Shown here: positions 17,968 to 26,357 of the stretch, piece after piece
How positions within the stretch are numbered: the first letter of the stretch is position 1
Layout: each line of letters begins with the position of its first letter
NCBI RefSeq assembly: GCF_012328925.1
Contig: NZ_JAAXLS010000054.1
Coordinates: 1 to 43,336 of the forward strand
DNA from: Amycolatopsis acididurans
Lineage (GTDB): Bacteria; Actinomycetota; Actinomycetes; Mycobacteriales; Pseudonocardiaceae
DNA: 43,336 nucleotides
Reading direction: 5' to 3'
Made by a program: the position numbers and the translations under genes
The notes under the pieces: generated by a model
Databases searched by the model: none
The model's input: the letters and a program-made list of their open reading frames with translations, nothing else
Told to the model about the DNA's origin: nothing

Positions 17968-17998
17968 GATGTAGCCATCCGCCGTCACGGTGTGACAA
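17968..17998 (-). promoter_or_regulatory. Candidate ftsH promoter
   Basis: The minus strand has TTGTCA (17998-17993), a 19 bp spacer and TACATC (17973-17968), about 45 bp upstream of the ftsH start. GGCGG...CCGCC arms flank the -10 and could form a hairpin. Motif-based only. Confidence 0.35.
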
Positions 17999-18101
17999 CT
18001 ACTTGCGGTGTGCGAGGGACACCCGTTCATCCAGGGTACAGTCCGGCCGCCATTGGTGGACTCGCTGCCACCCGCACAACCTTCGGGAGGTAAACGGCCC
18101 G

Positions 18102-18932
18102 TTATGCCTGCTGGTTCCCGGCTGTTCGGTCCGCGACCGCGGCGACCATCTCCCCGAGCCTGCTGCGCAGCGTCTTCGCGTCGGCCGGGGACACCGTGAC
18201 CCACTCCCTGCCGTCGGTGCCTGCCCGGGAAAGGCTCAGGTAGCGGCCGCTCGCGGTGTCGAACCAGGCCAGTACCGGGGACCGGCTGCGCCCGCCGAGT
18301 TCGTTGCGGCTGTTCGCTGCGAGCTGACCGCCGCGCAGCCTCGGCTGGCCCGCGAGCCGGGCGTAGGCCTCCCGCGGATCGGCGATCCGGTCGCTCAGCG
18401 ACGTCCGCCGCCGCGACTTGCCGTCGGGTTCACCGCCACCGGACATGACCGACACCCGGTTCGGCGGGATGCGCAGGGCCTCCTCCACGGGCAGCGTGAT
18501 CGAGGCTTCGGAGCCGCGCTTGCCCGCGGGCAGCAGGTCGACCACCTCGGCCGCGAGCCCGTCGGCGTGGGCCGGGCGGATCCAGACGCCATCGTTGTCC
18601 TGGATCGCGAGCACGCCGGTACGGCCGTCCGTCGCGGCGAGAATCGCGACCGGCGGCTGCTGGAACTCCGGGATGTGCAGCGCGTCGATGGACAGCGCGG
18701 GCCGCGCCAGCAGCGCGAACCAGTCTTCGACGTGCGGCTCGAGCCTGCCGTACTGATCGCGCAGGCCACGGGCCCGCAGTTCCTGGTCCGCGCGGTGACG
18801 CAGCGCGGAGCGCTCGTCCATCGTGGTGCCGTGCGAGCGCACGCGCAGCGGGTACGGCAGTTCGCCCAACCCGGCCGATTCCCACAGGAAATCGAAGGTC
18901 AGCGGCGTGAAGAACTCCTGCCCGCCCGTCAC
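18102..18932 (-). CDS. EspG-family type VII secretion chaperone-like protein (copy 1)
   Basis: A 276-residue protein of the ESX-associated EspG family. The family opening is FTPLTFDFLWESAGLGELPYPL-RV-SHG. The C-terminal part has PRLRGGQLAANSRNELGG, PVLAWFDTASGRYL and the terminal LRSRLGEMV. In mycobacteria EspG binds PE-PPE heterodimers in the cytoplasm and keeps them soluble for ESX export. It starts at GTG 18932, which shares one base with the TAG stop of the upstream paralogue. It is the last gene of a four-gene minus-strand cassette. Confidence 0.85.
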   Translation of the reverse strand: MTGGQEFFTPLTFDFLWESAGLGELPYPLRVRSHGTTMDERSALRHRADQELRARGLRDQYGRLEPHVEDWFALLARPALSIDALHIPEFQQPPVAILAATDGRTGVLAIQDNDGVWIRPAHADGLAAEVVDLLPAGKRGSEASITLPVEEALRIPPNRVSVMSGGGEPDGKSRRRTSLSDRIADPREAYARLAGQPRLRGGQLAANSRNELGGRSRSPVLAWFDTASGRYLSLSRAGTDGREWVTVSPADAKTLRSRLGEMVAAVADRTAGNQQA

Positions 18933-19729
18933 TATGCTCCTCCCGGCGCCATGCTCGTACTCGCGGCACCGGAGAGCATCTCACCAAGGCGATGACGTAG
19001 GGACGGCGCGTCCGCCGGGGCGATCGTGATCCAGTCGCGGCCGTCGTGCCCGCGGCTGGCCTGTGTGAAGTAGCGGCCGGACTCGGTGTCGAACCAGCTC
19101 AGCACCGGCGGGCGCACCTTGCCGCCCATCCGGTTGCGCGCGTTCGCGCCGATCTGCCCGCCCCGCAACCGCGGCTGGGCCTGCAACCGGGCGAGAGCCT
19201 TGCGGTCCTCGTCCGCGCTGACCCTGCCCTCGCCGTCGGGCACGCGGCGCTGCAGGAAATCGGCACCGGTGCCGGTGAGCAGCTGCGCGAGCGGCACCGT
19301 GATCGACTTCTCCGCGCCACGCTGGGCGGGCGGGAGCAGCGAGAGGACGGCGCTGGCGAGGCCGTCCGCGGGAGCGGGGTGGAAGTGGAAACCCCGCTCG
19401 TCGTGGACGGTCAGCACGCCCTGCCCGCCGAGCGCCGCCGCCACCGCGAGCAGCGGGGACGTGTTCGGCGCGGCGAGGTGCACCGAATCCAGGCTCACCT
19501 CGGCGCCGGCGAGCACCTCGAAGTAGTTCTCCACGTGGGGCTCGGGACGCCCGCGGCCGTCGGCGACCCCACGCTGGGCGAGCGCGGCCAGCGTCTGCCT
19601 GCGCAGCCGGTCGCGCTCGTCCAAGGTGGCTCCGTGTGAGCGCACCTCCAGTGGGTAGGGCAGCTCACCGCCGCCGAACGACTCCCACAGAAAATCCAGC
19701 TCCAGCGGAGAAAGCAGCTCCGCCCGCAC
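18932..19729 (-). CDS. EspG-family type VII secretion chaperone-like protein (copy 2)
   Basis: A 265-residue paralogue of the adjacent EspG-like protein. Shared landmarks are LDFLWESFGGGELPYPLEVRSHGAT, PRLRGGQIGANARNRMGG, PVLSWFDTESGRYF and RHRLGEML. The start is GTG 19729, 3 bp after the stop of the PPE-like gene, and the stop overlaps the next EspG start. Tandem EspG genes next to one PPE-type protein suggest either two substrates or a heteromeric chaperone. This is inference. Confidence 0.85.
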   Translation of the reverse strand: MRAELLSPLELDFLWESFGGGELPYPLEVRSHGATLDERDRLRRQTLAALAQRGVADGRGRPEPHVENYFEVLAGAEVSLDSVHLAAPNTSPLLAVAAALGGQGVLTVHDERGFHFHPAPADGLASAVLSLLPPAQRGAEKSITVPLAQLLTGTGADFLQRRVPDGEGRVSADEDRKALARLQAQPRLRGGQIGANARNRMGGKVRPPVLSWFDTESGRYFTQASRGHDGRDWITIAPADAPSLRHRLGEMLSGAASTSMAPGGA

Positions 19730-19732
19730 CCG

Positions 19733-21097
19733 TCAGTCCTCGTCCTCGTCGTCGCCCCAGGCCCCGATGACCGGCGGCGCGGTGGCGACATTCGCACCGA
19801 ACGCCTCGTCCGGGTCGGCCTCGATGAGGAAGGAAGCACGCTGGTGCTCCTCGTCCTCGGCGCCCTGAGCACCGGCACCGCCCATACCGCCCATGCCGGC
19901 GGTCGGGGTGCTGTTCGAGCCGATGGTGCCGCCGGAGTTCATCAGCTGCTGCTGCGGCATGTTCGCGGCGGCGCTGTGTCCCTGCTGCTGGGACTGGCTG
20001 CTTTCGCCCGTCGCGGCCGCCGAGGTCTCGTCGGTCTCCTCCTTGGCGGCGGACTTGCTGCCGCGGCTGAGCACCGTCTTGCCACCGGCGGCGGCCAGGC
20101 CCGCACCGGCGAGACCGAGGCCCACGCCCAGGGCGGCACCCGAACCACCCGAAGAGGACGCGGTCGGTGTGATGTGCGCGGCGGGGACCGCGCCCGTGCC
20201 GGTGACCGCACCCGGAGCCGGGGCACCCGGGGCGCCCGGCGGGACCGCGCCCGGCTGGCCGGCGCCGAGACCGCCCTGACCGAAGTTGCCCGCGAACGAA
20301 CCGTGCGTGGTGTCGCCGCCGAAGGACATGCCGGCGCCGGGACCGAGCGTGCCGCCACCGTAGGCGCCGGTGATCCCGCCGGCGCCCGCGCCGACCGAGG
20401 ACGCCTTCGTGGCGCCGATGCTGCCGTCCGGCGGCAGGCCCAGCGACTCGGGGCCGAAGCTCGGCGTGGTGTCGTCCACCTCGGACATCGCCTGGGTGTA
20501 GGCGTTGAAGTACTGGACCTGCTGCGCGTGCACGGCCTTGGCCTCGTCCGACTGCTGCTTCATGTCGGCGACCATCGCGGCCGGGCCACCGGCCAGCATC
20601 GCGGCCGTCTGCTTGGCCGGGTCGAACTCCTTGGGCGCGGGCATCTTCTTGACCTCGGCCGCCGCCGAGGCCTGCTGCGCCATCCGGTTGGACATCGTGT
20701 GCGCGGCGTCGCCCGCCTGCTTGCTGGAACCGGCGATGCCGACCAGCGCGCCCTGCGCGGACGCGGCACCCTGCCCGACCCAGGCGTTGCCGAGCTCGGT
20801 CACGGCGTTGTACAGATCGGTGGCGGCCTGGTGCAGCTCGTCGCCGTGTGCCTTCCACGCCTGTCCGGTGGCCTCGGCCGTGGCCGGGTCGTTGTTCACC
20901 GTGGCGCCCTGGTAGAGCTGCATGCTCTCCTGCGAGGCCCAGTTCGGCGGGCTGGCGATGGCCCGGTCCGAGCCGTAGTCGAAACCGCCCGCGCTGTTAC
21001 GGGCCTGCTGGACCAGCGCGGCGCTCTCGCCGTTGTCGCCCAGTTGGACGGCGCTGCCGCCAGCGCCGCCGGAGTACGAATCGCTCTGGCTACCCAT
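19733..21097 (-). CDS. PPE-domain-like type VII secretion substrate
   Basis: A 454-residue protein. Residues about 45-190 are helical and PPE-like: SPPNWASQESMQLYQGA, then AWKAHGDELHQAATDLYNAVTELGNAW, then a second long helix pair. The middle is a Gly/Ala/Pro-rich low-complexity region (about 215-350). The C-terminal acidic segment DEEHQRASFLIEADPDEAFG...APPVIGAWG is a conserved ending that I associate with Pseudonocardiaceae PPE-like proteins. ATG 21097 (MGSQSDSYSGG) is preferred, with AGGGGGC upstream. A GTG at 21121 that overlaps the previous stop is the alternative. No ESX core genes (eccB/C/D/E, mycP) are in the window. Confidence 0.82.
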   Translation of the reverse strand: MGSQSDSYSGGAGGSAVQLGDNGESAALVQQARNSAGGFDYGSDRAIASPPNWASQESMQLYQGATVNNDPATAEATGQAWKAHGDELHQAATDLYNAVTELGNAWVGQGAASAQGALVGIAGSSKQAGDAAHTMSNRMAQQASAAAEVKKMPAPKEFDPAKQTAAMLAGGPAAMVADMKQQSDEAKAVHAQQVQYFNAYTQAMSEVDDTTPSFGPESLGLPPDGSIGATKASSVGAGAGGITGAYGGGTLGPGAGMSFGGDTTHGSFAGNFGQGGLGAGQPGAVPPGAPGAPAPGAVTGTGAVPAAHITPTASSSGGSGAALGVGLGLAGAGLAAAGGKTVLSRGSKSAAKEETDETSAAATGESSQSQQQGHSAAANMPQQQLMNSGGTIGSNSTPTAGMGGMGGAGAQGAEDEEHQRASFLIEADPDEAFGANVATAPPVIGAWGDDEDED

Positions 21098-21117
21098 CTC
21101 GGCTCTTGCCCCCTGGT

Positions 21118-21486
21118 TCACGCCTGCCCGGACAGTGCGTCCGCGGCATCCTGGTCGATCTGGTGGTAGTGGCTCATCGCGGCGACGATCGCCTGCTCGG
21201 CCTGCTCGTACTGGGTGAAGAGGTTCTGCAGAGCGGTGGAGTAGGAGTCGTTGCCGCCGTCGGCGCGCTGGGCGAACTTGGCCGCGATCGCGTCACCGAC
21301 GGGGTTCGCGCCGAGCTTCGGGGCCTCGGCGAGCGCACCGGCGTTGCGCAGGAGGTTCTCCACGGAGTCCTTGCCTGCCCGGATCTTCTTCAGCACGTTC
21401 TGCGCCGCGTCCGGATCGACACCCAGCTGACCATTCACCGCCGCGTTCTTGAACGCCGCGGTGTCCGCGTAGCCGCTGTTCCCCAT
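21118..21486 (-). CDS. Small helical protein of the T7SS cassette (PE/WXG100-like size)
   Basis: A 122-residue, largely helical protein without signal peptide. It has two helical halves around ALAEAPKLGANPVGD, and a second half, NLFTQYEQAEQAIVAAMSHYHQIDQDAADAL, that resembles WXG100-type C-terminal helices but lacks a WXG turn. It is the first gene of the cassette with PPE and two EspG genes, so it may be the small partner (PE-like) of the PPE protein. ATG 21486 follows AGGAGAG. I cannot assign it to a named family. Confidence 0.7.
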   Translation of the reverse strand: MGNSGYADTAAFKNAAVNGQLGVDPDAAQNVLKKIRAGKDSVENLLRNAGALAEAPKLGANPVGDAIAAKFAQRADGGNDSYSTALQNLFTQYEQAEQAIVAAMSHYHQIDQDAADALSGQA

Positions 21487-21640
21487 CAGTTCTCTCCTAC
21501 CCCAAGTCGATGCCGCCCGTGGCCGGACGGCTACCCCTGTTCGCTTAGGTTAACGCACTCGGTCCGGCTGTATGACGCGTTTGCCGGAGCAACGGTTCCG
21601 AAATTCTTGACGCCTGTGCAAGGTGTTCACCAGGAGTTAC

Positions 21641-22195
21641 TCAACTGCTGTAGACCTTCGGATCGAGCGTCCCGATGTAGGGGAGGTCGCGATAACGCTC
21701 CGCATAATCGAGGCCGTAGCCCACCACGAACTCGTTGGGAATATCGAAACCGACATAACGGACGGGAACGTCCACTTTGACCGCTTCCGGCTTGCGCAGC
21801 AGCGAGCAGACCTCCAGCGAGGCCGGGTTGCGGCTCGCGAGGTTCTTCAGCAGCCACGACAGCGTCAGCCCCGAGTCGACGATGTCCTCCACGATGAGCA
21901 CGTGCTTGCCCGCGATGTCCCGGTCGAGGTCCTTGAGGATCCGCACCACTCCCGAAGAGGACGTGGCGGAGCCGTACGAGGACACCGCCATGAACTCCAG
22001 CTGGGCCGGTATCGGCAGTGCGCGGGCGAAGTCGGTCATGAACATGATGGCGCCCTTGAGCACCCCGACCAGCAGGAGATCGCCGGTCACACCTTCACGT
22101 TCGTAGTCCGCCGCGATCTGCTTGGCGAGTTCGTTGATCTTGTCCTGGATCTGCTGCTCGGTGACGAGCACGGAGGCGATCTCGCCTTCGTACAC
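21641..22195 (-). CDS. hpt: Hypoxanthine phosphoribosyltransferase
   Basis: Purine salvage enzyme that converts hypoxanthine or guanine with PRPP to IMP or GMP. The 184-residue product has the PRPP-binding signature VLIVEDIVDSGLTLSW, the PPi loop LVGVLKGAIMF and the C-terminal purine-contact region VVGYGLDYAERYRDLPYIG. The start is GTG 22195, 3 bp after the tilS stop, with AGGGGA in the tilS end as ribosome-binding site. In mycobacteria the next genes are ftsH and folE (recalled); here the PPE/EspG cassette intervenes. Confidence 0.96.
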   Translation of the reverse strand: MYEGEIASVLVTEQQIQDKINELAKQIAADYEREGVTGDLLLVGVLKGAIMFMTDFARALPIPAQLEFMAVSSYGSATSSSGVVRILKDLDRDIAGKHVLIVEDIVDSGLTLSWLLKNLASRNPASLEVCSLLRKPEAVKVDVPVRYVGFDIPNEFVVGYGLDYAERYRDLPYIGTLDPKVYSS

Positions 22196-22198
22196 AGG

Positions 22199-23137
22199 TC
22201 AATCCCCTCTGGTGAGTTCGCGACGATTCATCGCAAGCCTGCCATGTGTCCGTTCCACCACCAAGCTGCCGGGTAGCCACACACCGCCCTGTCCGCGCCA
22301 ATTTCCGATGAGGTCGTCCACCGAACGCAGATGCGCGTCAGTCAGATCACACGCGCCGCCGTCGAGGAGCCACCGCCGGATCACTCTGCGTCGCAACGCG
22401 GCGGGTACTTCGGCCAGCTCACGGGCATCCAGCGTCGGTTCGTCCGCGCCAAATCGGGTGGCGAGCGTGTCCAGTGTCTCCACATCCTCGCGGAGTTGCG
22501 CCGCGGTGCGGGCAAGTGCGGCCGCGACCCCACCGGAGAGCACTTCTTCCAGCAGTGGCAGCACTTCGTTACGCAGACGGACGCGCGTGAAGCGGGTGTC
22601 GGTGTTGTGCGGGTCTTCCCATGGCTCGACGCCCAGCGCCGCGCACGCCGCACGGGTCGCGGCGCGCGGCACGTCCAGCAGCGGGCGGCCCCACGGCGGA
22701 TCGAACGGCTTCATGCCCGCGATCGACCGTGGCCCGGAACCCCGGCCGAGGCCCAGCAGCACCGTCTCGGCCTGGTCGTCACGGGTGTGCCCGAGCAGAA
22801 CCAGACCATCGGCGGCTTCCCGCAGCGCGGCGTACCTGGCCCGGCGTGCGGCGGCTTCGGGCCCGCCGGGACCCGCCACGTCGACGGTCAGGATTTCGGC
22901 GTCGTCGGCGCCGAGTGCGCGCGCTTGCCGGGCGGCGTCCTCGGCGATCTTCCGGGAACCCTCCTGCAAGCCGTGATCGACGATCAGCACCCGGACCCGG
23001 CGACCGGAGCAGTGCGCGGCGTCGGTCAGCGCAAGGGAGTCGGCGCCACCGGACACCGCCACGTCGACGCTCGTGCCGGGCTGCGTGGCGAGGAACTCAC
23101 GAACCGCCCGCCGGACGCGGGCCAGGTGCTCGCTCAC
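22199..23137 (-). CDS. tilS: tRNA(Ile)-lysidine synthetase
   Basis: Modifies C34 of the CAU-anticodon tRNA-Ile to lysidine so that it reads AUA. The 312-residue product has the N-type ATP pyrophosphatase P-loop VSGGADS near residues 29-35, VLIVDHGLQ and LGHTRDDQAETVLLGLGRGSG. The C-terminal domain is short, as in other actinobacteria. It starts at GTG 23137, overlapping the stop of the metalloprotease gene by GTGA. The same frame continues upstream to 23704, but that part is a shadow. Confidence 0.95.
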   Translation of the reverse strand: MSEHLARVRRAVREFLATQPGTSVDVAVSGGADSLALTDAAHCSGRRVRVLIVDHGLQEGSRKIAEDAARQARALGADDAEILTVDVAGPGGPEAAARRARYAALREAADGLVLLGHTRDDQAETVLLGLGRGSGPRSIAGMKPFDPPWGRPLLDVPRAATRAACAALGVEPWEDPHNTDTRFTRVRLRNEVLPLLEEVLSGGVAAALARTAAQLREDVETLDTLATRFGADEPTLDARELAEVPAALRRRVIRRWLLDGGACDLTDAHLRSVDDLIGNWRGQGGVWLPGSLVVERTHGRLAMNRRELTRGD

Positions 23138-24189
23138 CCGTGGACGCGCCGCACCCACTTGTCCGGGTCCGCGATCTCGGCGCGGCTGGGCAGGGTGTTC
23201 GGCGAAGTCCATACGGCATTGAACCCGGACATGCCCACCCGGTCCACGACGTGCCGGGTGAACGCGGCGCCCTGTGCGTACTGGCGGACCTTCGCGTCGA
23301 TGCCGAGCAGGCTGCGCAGGATCCGGTCCAGCAGCCCGCCGCCACGTCGGCGCGCGGTGAAGCGGGCACGGATCATTTCCACCGCGGGCACGACGCCGGG
23401 GCCGACCGCGTCCATCACGTAGTCCGCGTGCCCTTCCAGCAACGTGGAAAGCGCGAGCAGCTTGTCGAAAACCTCGCGCTGCTGCGGAGAACGCAACAGC
23501 TGGCTCAGCGCCACCACCCCGTCGGACTTCGCGCGCTTCACCTCGCGGACCGCGTCCGGCAGGCGGCCGACGAGCTGGGTGAACCCGTCGTCGTCCCCGG
23601 CCAGGCCGGACACCAGCCGCTCCACCTCGTCGCCGAAGTAGTCCTTGAGCCAGCTCACCGCCGTGAACTGCAGCCGGTGCGTGCATTCGTGCAGGCACAC
23701 CCACAGCCGGAAATCGCGGCCGGGCACCTGCATCGCGTGCTGCGCGGTGACCACGTTGGGCGCCACCAACAGCAGACGGCCGCCGTCGCCGCCGAACGGG
23801 TCGTACTGGCCGAGCACGCGGGAGGCGAGGAACGCCAGCACCACACCCGTCTGCACACCGGCTCCCCCGGCGAGCACCGGACTCAGCTTGCCGGTCGGCA
23901 GCGACTGCAAAGCCTTGCCGGTCAACGCATCCAGCCCCGCGGCGGCCGAGCGCACCCAGCCCGGACGGTCCACCACCTCACCGGGCAGCAGGGGCAGCCC
24001 GGCGCCGAGCCCGGTGACCTCGCGGACGTGGGCCTCCGCGTCCACGGTCAGCTCCCGCAGTTCGGAGACCGCCAGCTTCGCTTCCTCCGGCGGCACGTTC
24101 GGGCCGCCGCGCACGAGGAACGCGCCGGTCGATGCCGCCAACGACCAGTCGACGACCAGCTTCTTGTTGTCCTCGCCCACCGTGCTCAC
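23134..24189 (-). CDS. Zincin-like metalloprotease family protein (F420-biosynthesis-associated type)
   Basis: About 351 residues. The metallopeptidase motif HECTH (HExxH) occurs in LWVCLHECTHRLQF, and LEGHADYVMDAVG supplies the downstream acidic ligand region. This matches the actinobacterial zinc-dependent metalloprotease family once labelled coenzyme F420 biosynthesis-associated (DUF2342 type; Rv3626c-like, recalled). The start is uncertain: GTG 24189 (before STVGEDNKK) or ATG 24219, which overlaps the dacB stop. It sits in the conserved order dacB - this gene - tilS - hpt. Its substrate is unknown, and no F420 gene is nearby. Confidence 0.85.
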   Translation of the reverse strand: MSTVGEDNKKLVVDWSLAASTGAFLVRGGPNVPPEEAKLAVSELRELTVDAEAHVREVTGLGAGLPLLPGEVVDRPGWVRSAAAGLDALTGKALQSLPTGKLSPVLAGGAGVQTGVVLAFLASRVLGQYDPFGGDGGRLLLVAPNVVTAQHAMQVPGRDFRLWVCLHECTHRLQFTAVSWLKDYFGDEVERLVSGLAGDDDGFTQLVGRLPDAVREVKRAKSDGVVALSQLLRSPQQREVFDKLLALSTLLEGHADYVMDAVGPGVVPAVEMIRARFTARRRGGGLLDRILRSLLGIDAKVRQYAQGAAFTRHVVDRVGMSGFNAVWTSPNTLPSRAEIADPDKWVRRVHG

Positions 24190-24209
24190 CTGTCCGACGC
24201 TACCCGGCG

Positions 24210-26192
24210 TCAGCGGCATCCGCAGCCACGCAAGTTGGCCGCGATCGCGTCGAGTGCGGGACGGCTCGCGGCGATGTCGGAACCGTTGGACATCAACGCG
24301 AACGTCAGCACGCGGCCGTCCTTGTCCAGCACGACGCCGGCGAGCGTGTTCACCCCGGACAACGTGCCGGTCTTGGCGCGGACCCAGCCCTTGCCCGCCG
24401 AGGAGTTCGGGTCGCCGTAGCGGTCGGACAGCGTGCCGCTGCCACCGGCCACCGGAAGGCCTTCCAACAGAGGCCGCAGTTTCTCGGTGCGCGGGTCCTT
24501 GCCATCGGGCGCGGCGGCCACGGAGAGCAGTTGCGCGAGCAGCCTGGCGGGCACCTTGTTCAAAGTGGACAGACCGCTGCCGTCGTTGAGGCTGACGCCG
24601 GAGACGTCGAAACCGTTGCGGGAGAGGATATCCAGCGTCGTCTGCGCGCCACCGGCGAACGAGGCGGGCTTGCCCACGCTGATCGCGGTCGTCCTGGAGA
24701 CCACCTCGGCCAGCTCGTTGTCGGAGCGTTCGAGCAGGTGTGCGATCAGTTCCGTGATCGGCGCCGACTTCACCTCGCCGAGCACCTTCGCTCCCTGCGG
24801 CGCGGTGGTGGTGCTCGCCGGCGCGACGGTCGCCCCCATCCGCTGTGCGAAGGTCTGCAGCAGATCGCCCGCCGGATTGGCGGTCCGCTTCGACTCGTCG
24901 TTGTTCGGATCCGTCATTCCGCCGTCGAGCATTCCCGGGACGATCTGGGTCGCGTAGGTCGACGGGGTGTCCTCGGGTGCCCAGCCCGGCGCGGAGGTGG
25001 CGCCGGTGTAGGCGGAGAGGTCGATCTGGACCTTCTTGATGGTGCCGCCGCTGGCCTGTTTCACCTGGTTGACGAGCGTGTCCAGGTGTGCGGCGCCCTG
25101 GTAGACCGAGTCCTTGCCCTGCGGGAGCGCGGACAACGTGATGTCCCCGCCCGCGACGAGGATCGCGGTGTCCGGGGAACTGCCCTGCACGACCTTCGTG
25201 GTCAGCTGCAGACCGTGGTCGAGCTGGAGCAGCGCGGCGGAGGTGGTGAGCAGTTTGGTGGTCGAGGCCGGGGTGAGCAGCTGGCCGGAGTTGTGGTTCC
25301 ACAGCGTGGAACCGGTGGCCGGGTCGATCACGATGCCGGTGAGCGTGCCGAGCGCGGGGTTCGCGGCGGGCCCGGCCAGCGCGGAGCCGACGCCGCTGCT
25401 CGTGGGGGTGGCAGCGGTGGAACTCGGCGCCTGAAGCGCGAGGTTGACGGTCGGGGACTCGGGGGTGTCGCCCTTGGGCAGGTTGGGCGCCCACGGCAGG
25501 CCGAGCCGGTTGGAGACGTAGGGCAACGCGAGCGCCACCCCGACGACGATGACGAGCACCAGCGCGGCACCGCTGTAGATGAGGCCACGGCGCTTGCGGC
25601 GCGGTTCGGTCTCCGCAGCCGTTTCCGCTGCCGGGGCGGCCGGCGGGGCTTCGTTCTCGGCGGACGGGCCGTCCGGGCGCAGCTCGCCGCTCGGCTCGAT
25701 GCGCATGGGCTGCGCGTGCACGATCCCGGCGGGCGGGACCACGGGCCGCTGCTCCGCCGGGGGCTCGGCGTCGGTCACGCGCGGCACGAACATGGTCGGC
25801 TGCTCGCCGAGGGCCGGTTGGGCGGGCCCTGGCCGCTGCTCGGGACGCGACTGGCCCGCCGGGGATTCCGGCAGTGGCAGGTAGGCCGTCGCGGATTCGG
25901 CCTCGGGTTGCGGTCGGGGCTGCTGCGCGGGCTCGCTCTGGCGGGGCTGCGGCTGATCCGGCGGGCCCTGCGGCTGCCGGGCCCACGGCTGGAGGAACTG
26001 GGTGCGCTCCCCCGCCGACTCCGGCGGCGGCTGCGAGCCGGAGCGCTGCGTGCCCTCGCCCGGCTCCTCGGGACGCGCGGAGGGCTCCTGCTTGCCCGGC
26101 AGGGGCAGGTGAGCCGTAGCGCCCCCGTCTGCCTCCGACGTCGCATCGCTGTCGTCCGACGGCCACAGTGGCTCGTCCTCGTGCGGCGGCAC
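24210..26192 (-). CDS. dacB: D-alanyl-D-alanine carboxypeptidase/endopeptidase (PBP4, S13 family)
   Basis: Trims peptidoglycan stem peptides. The 660-residue product has a cytosolic, disordered Pro/Gln-rich N-terminal region (1-198), a transmembrane helix (about 204-226) and an extracellular S13 domain. Catalytic motifs are S310-T-T-K (PASTTK), SDN (490-492) and KTG (607-609). GTG 26192 is chosen because GGAGGGG precedes it. The longer in-frame start at 26285 would cover the palindrome upstream. The N-terminal region has four similar Thr motifs (ATAHLPLP, RTQFLQ, ATAYLPLP, TMFVP) that could be phosphorylation or FHA-binding sites. Confidence 0.93.
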   Translation of the reverse strand: MPPHEDEPLWPSDDSDATSEADGGATAHLPLPGKQEPSARPEEPGEGTQRSGSQPPPESAGERTQFLQPWARQPQGPPDQPQPRQSEPAQQPRPQPEAESATAYLPLPESPAGQSRPEQRPGPAQPALGEQPTMFVPRVTDAEPPAEQRPVVPPAGIVHAQPMRIEPSGELRPDGPSAENEAPPAAPAAETAAETEPRRKRRGLIYSGAALVLVIVVGVALALPYVSNRLGLPWAPNLPKGDTPESPTVNLALQAPSSTAATPTSSGVGSALAGPAANPALGTLTGIVIDPATGSTLWNHNSGQLLTPASTTKLLTTSAALLQLDHGLQLTTKVVQGSSPDTAILVAGGDITLSALPQGKDSVYQGAAHLDTLVNQVKQASGGTIKKVQIDLSAYTGATSAPGWAPEDTPSTYATQIVPGMLDGGMTDPNNDESKRTANPAGDLLQTFAQRMGATVAPASTTTAPQGAKVLGEVKSAPITELIAHLLERSDNELAEVVSRTTAISVGKPASFAGGAQTTLDILSRNGFDVSGVSLNDGSGLSTLNKVPARLLAQLLSVAAAPDGKDPRTEKLRPLLEGLPVAGGSGTLSDRYGDPNSSAGKGWVRAKTGTLSGVNTLAGVVLDKDGRVLTFALMSNGSDIAASRPALDAIAANLRGCGCR

Positions 26193-26274
26193 GCACCCCT
26201 CCTCATCGCCTTGGCGCCCCCGCGGGGCTGAACTCACTGTCGGTAAGGCAACATCAGTGCGACTTCCCAACGGC

Positions 26275-26287
26275 GTGTGGTCCACAC
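26275..26287. promoter_or_regulatory. Palindrome between dacB and ppa
   Basis: GTGTGG-T-CCACAC is a perfect 13 bp inverted repeat in the 165 bp divergent intergenic region, 83 bp upstream of the dacB start and 70 bp upstream of ppa. It is a candidate operator; no regulator can be named. Confidence 0.4.
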
Positions 26288-26313
26288 TAGTGAAGACAAG
26301 TTAGCGAAACCGT

Positions 26314-26331
26314 AAGCCGCCAGGGCGGCTT
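26314..26331 (+). other. Hairpin in the ppa leader
   Basis: AAGCCGC-CAGG-GCGGCTT forms a perfect 7 bp stem with a 4-base loop, followed by GAAAAG, 27 bp upstream of the ppa start. It may affect translation or mRNA stability of ppa. No ligand-binding motif is recognised. Confidence 0.5.
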
Positions 26332-26357
26332 GAAAAGACGAGGTCAGCGAGGACGCC

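Noticed and set aside
23134..26196. Minus-strand open frame of about 1020 codons suggesting a giant metalloprotease fusion
   Set aside because: Only the part below about 24219 has family sequence; the rest is an Arg/Ala-rich shadow of dacB.
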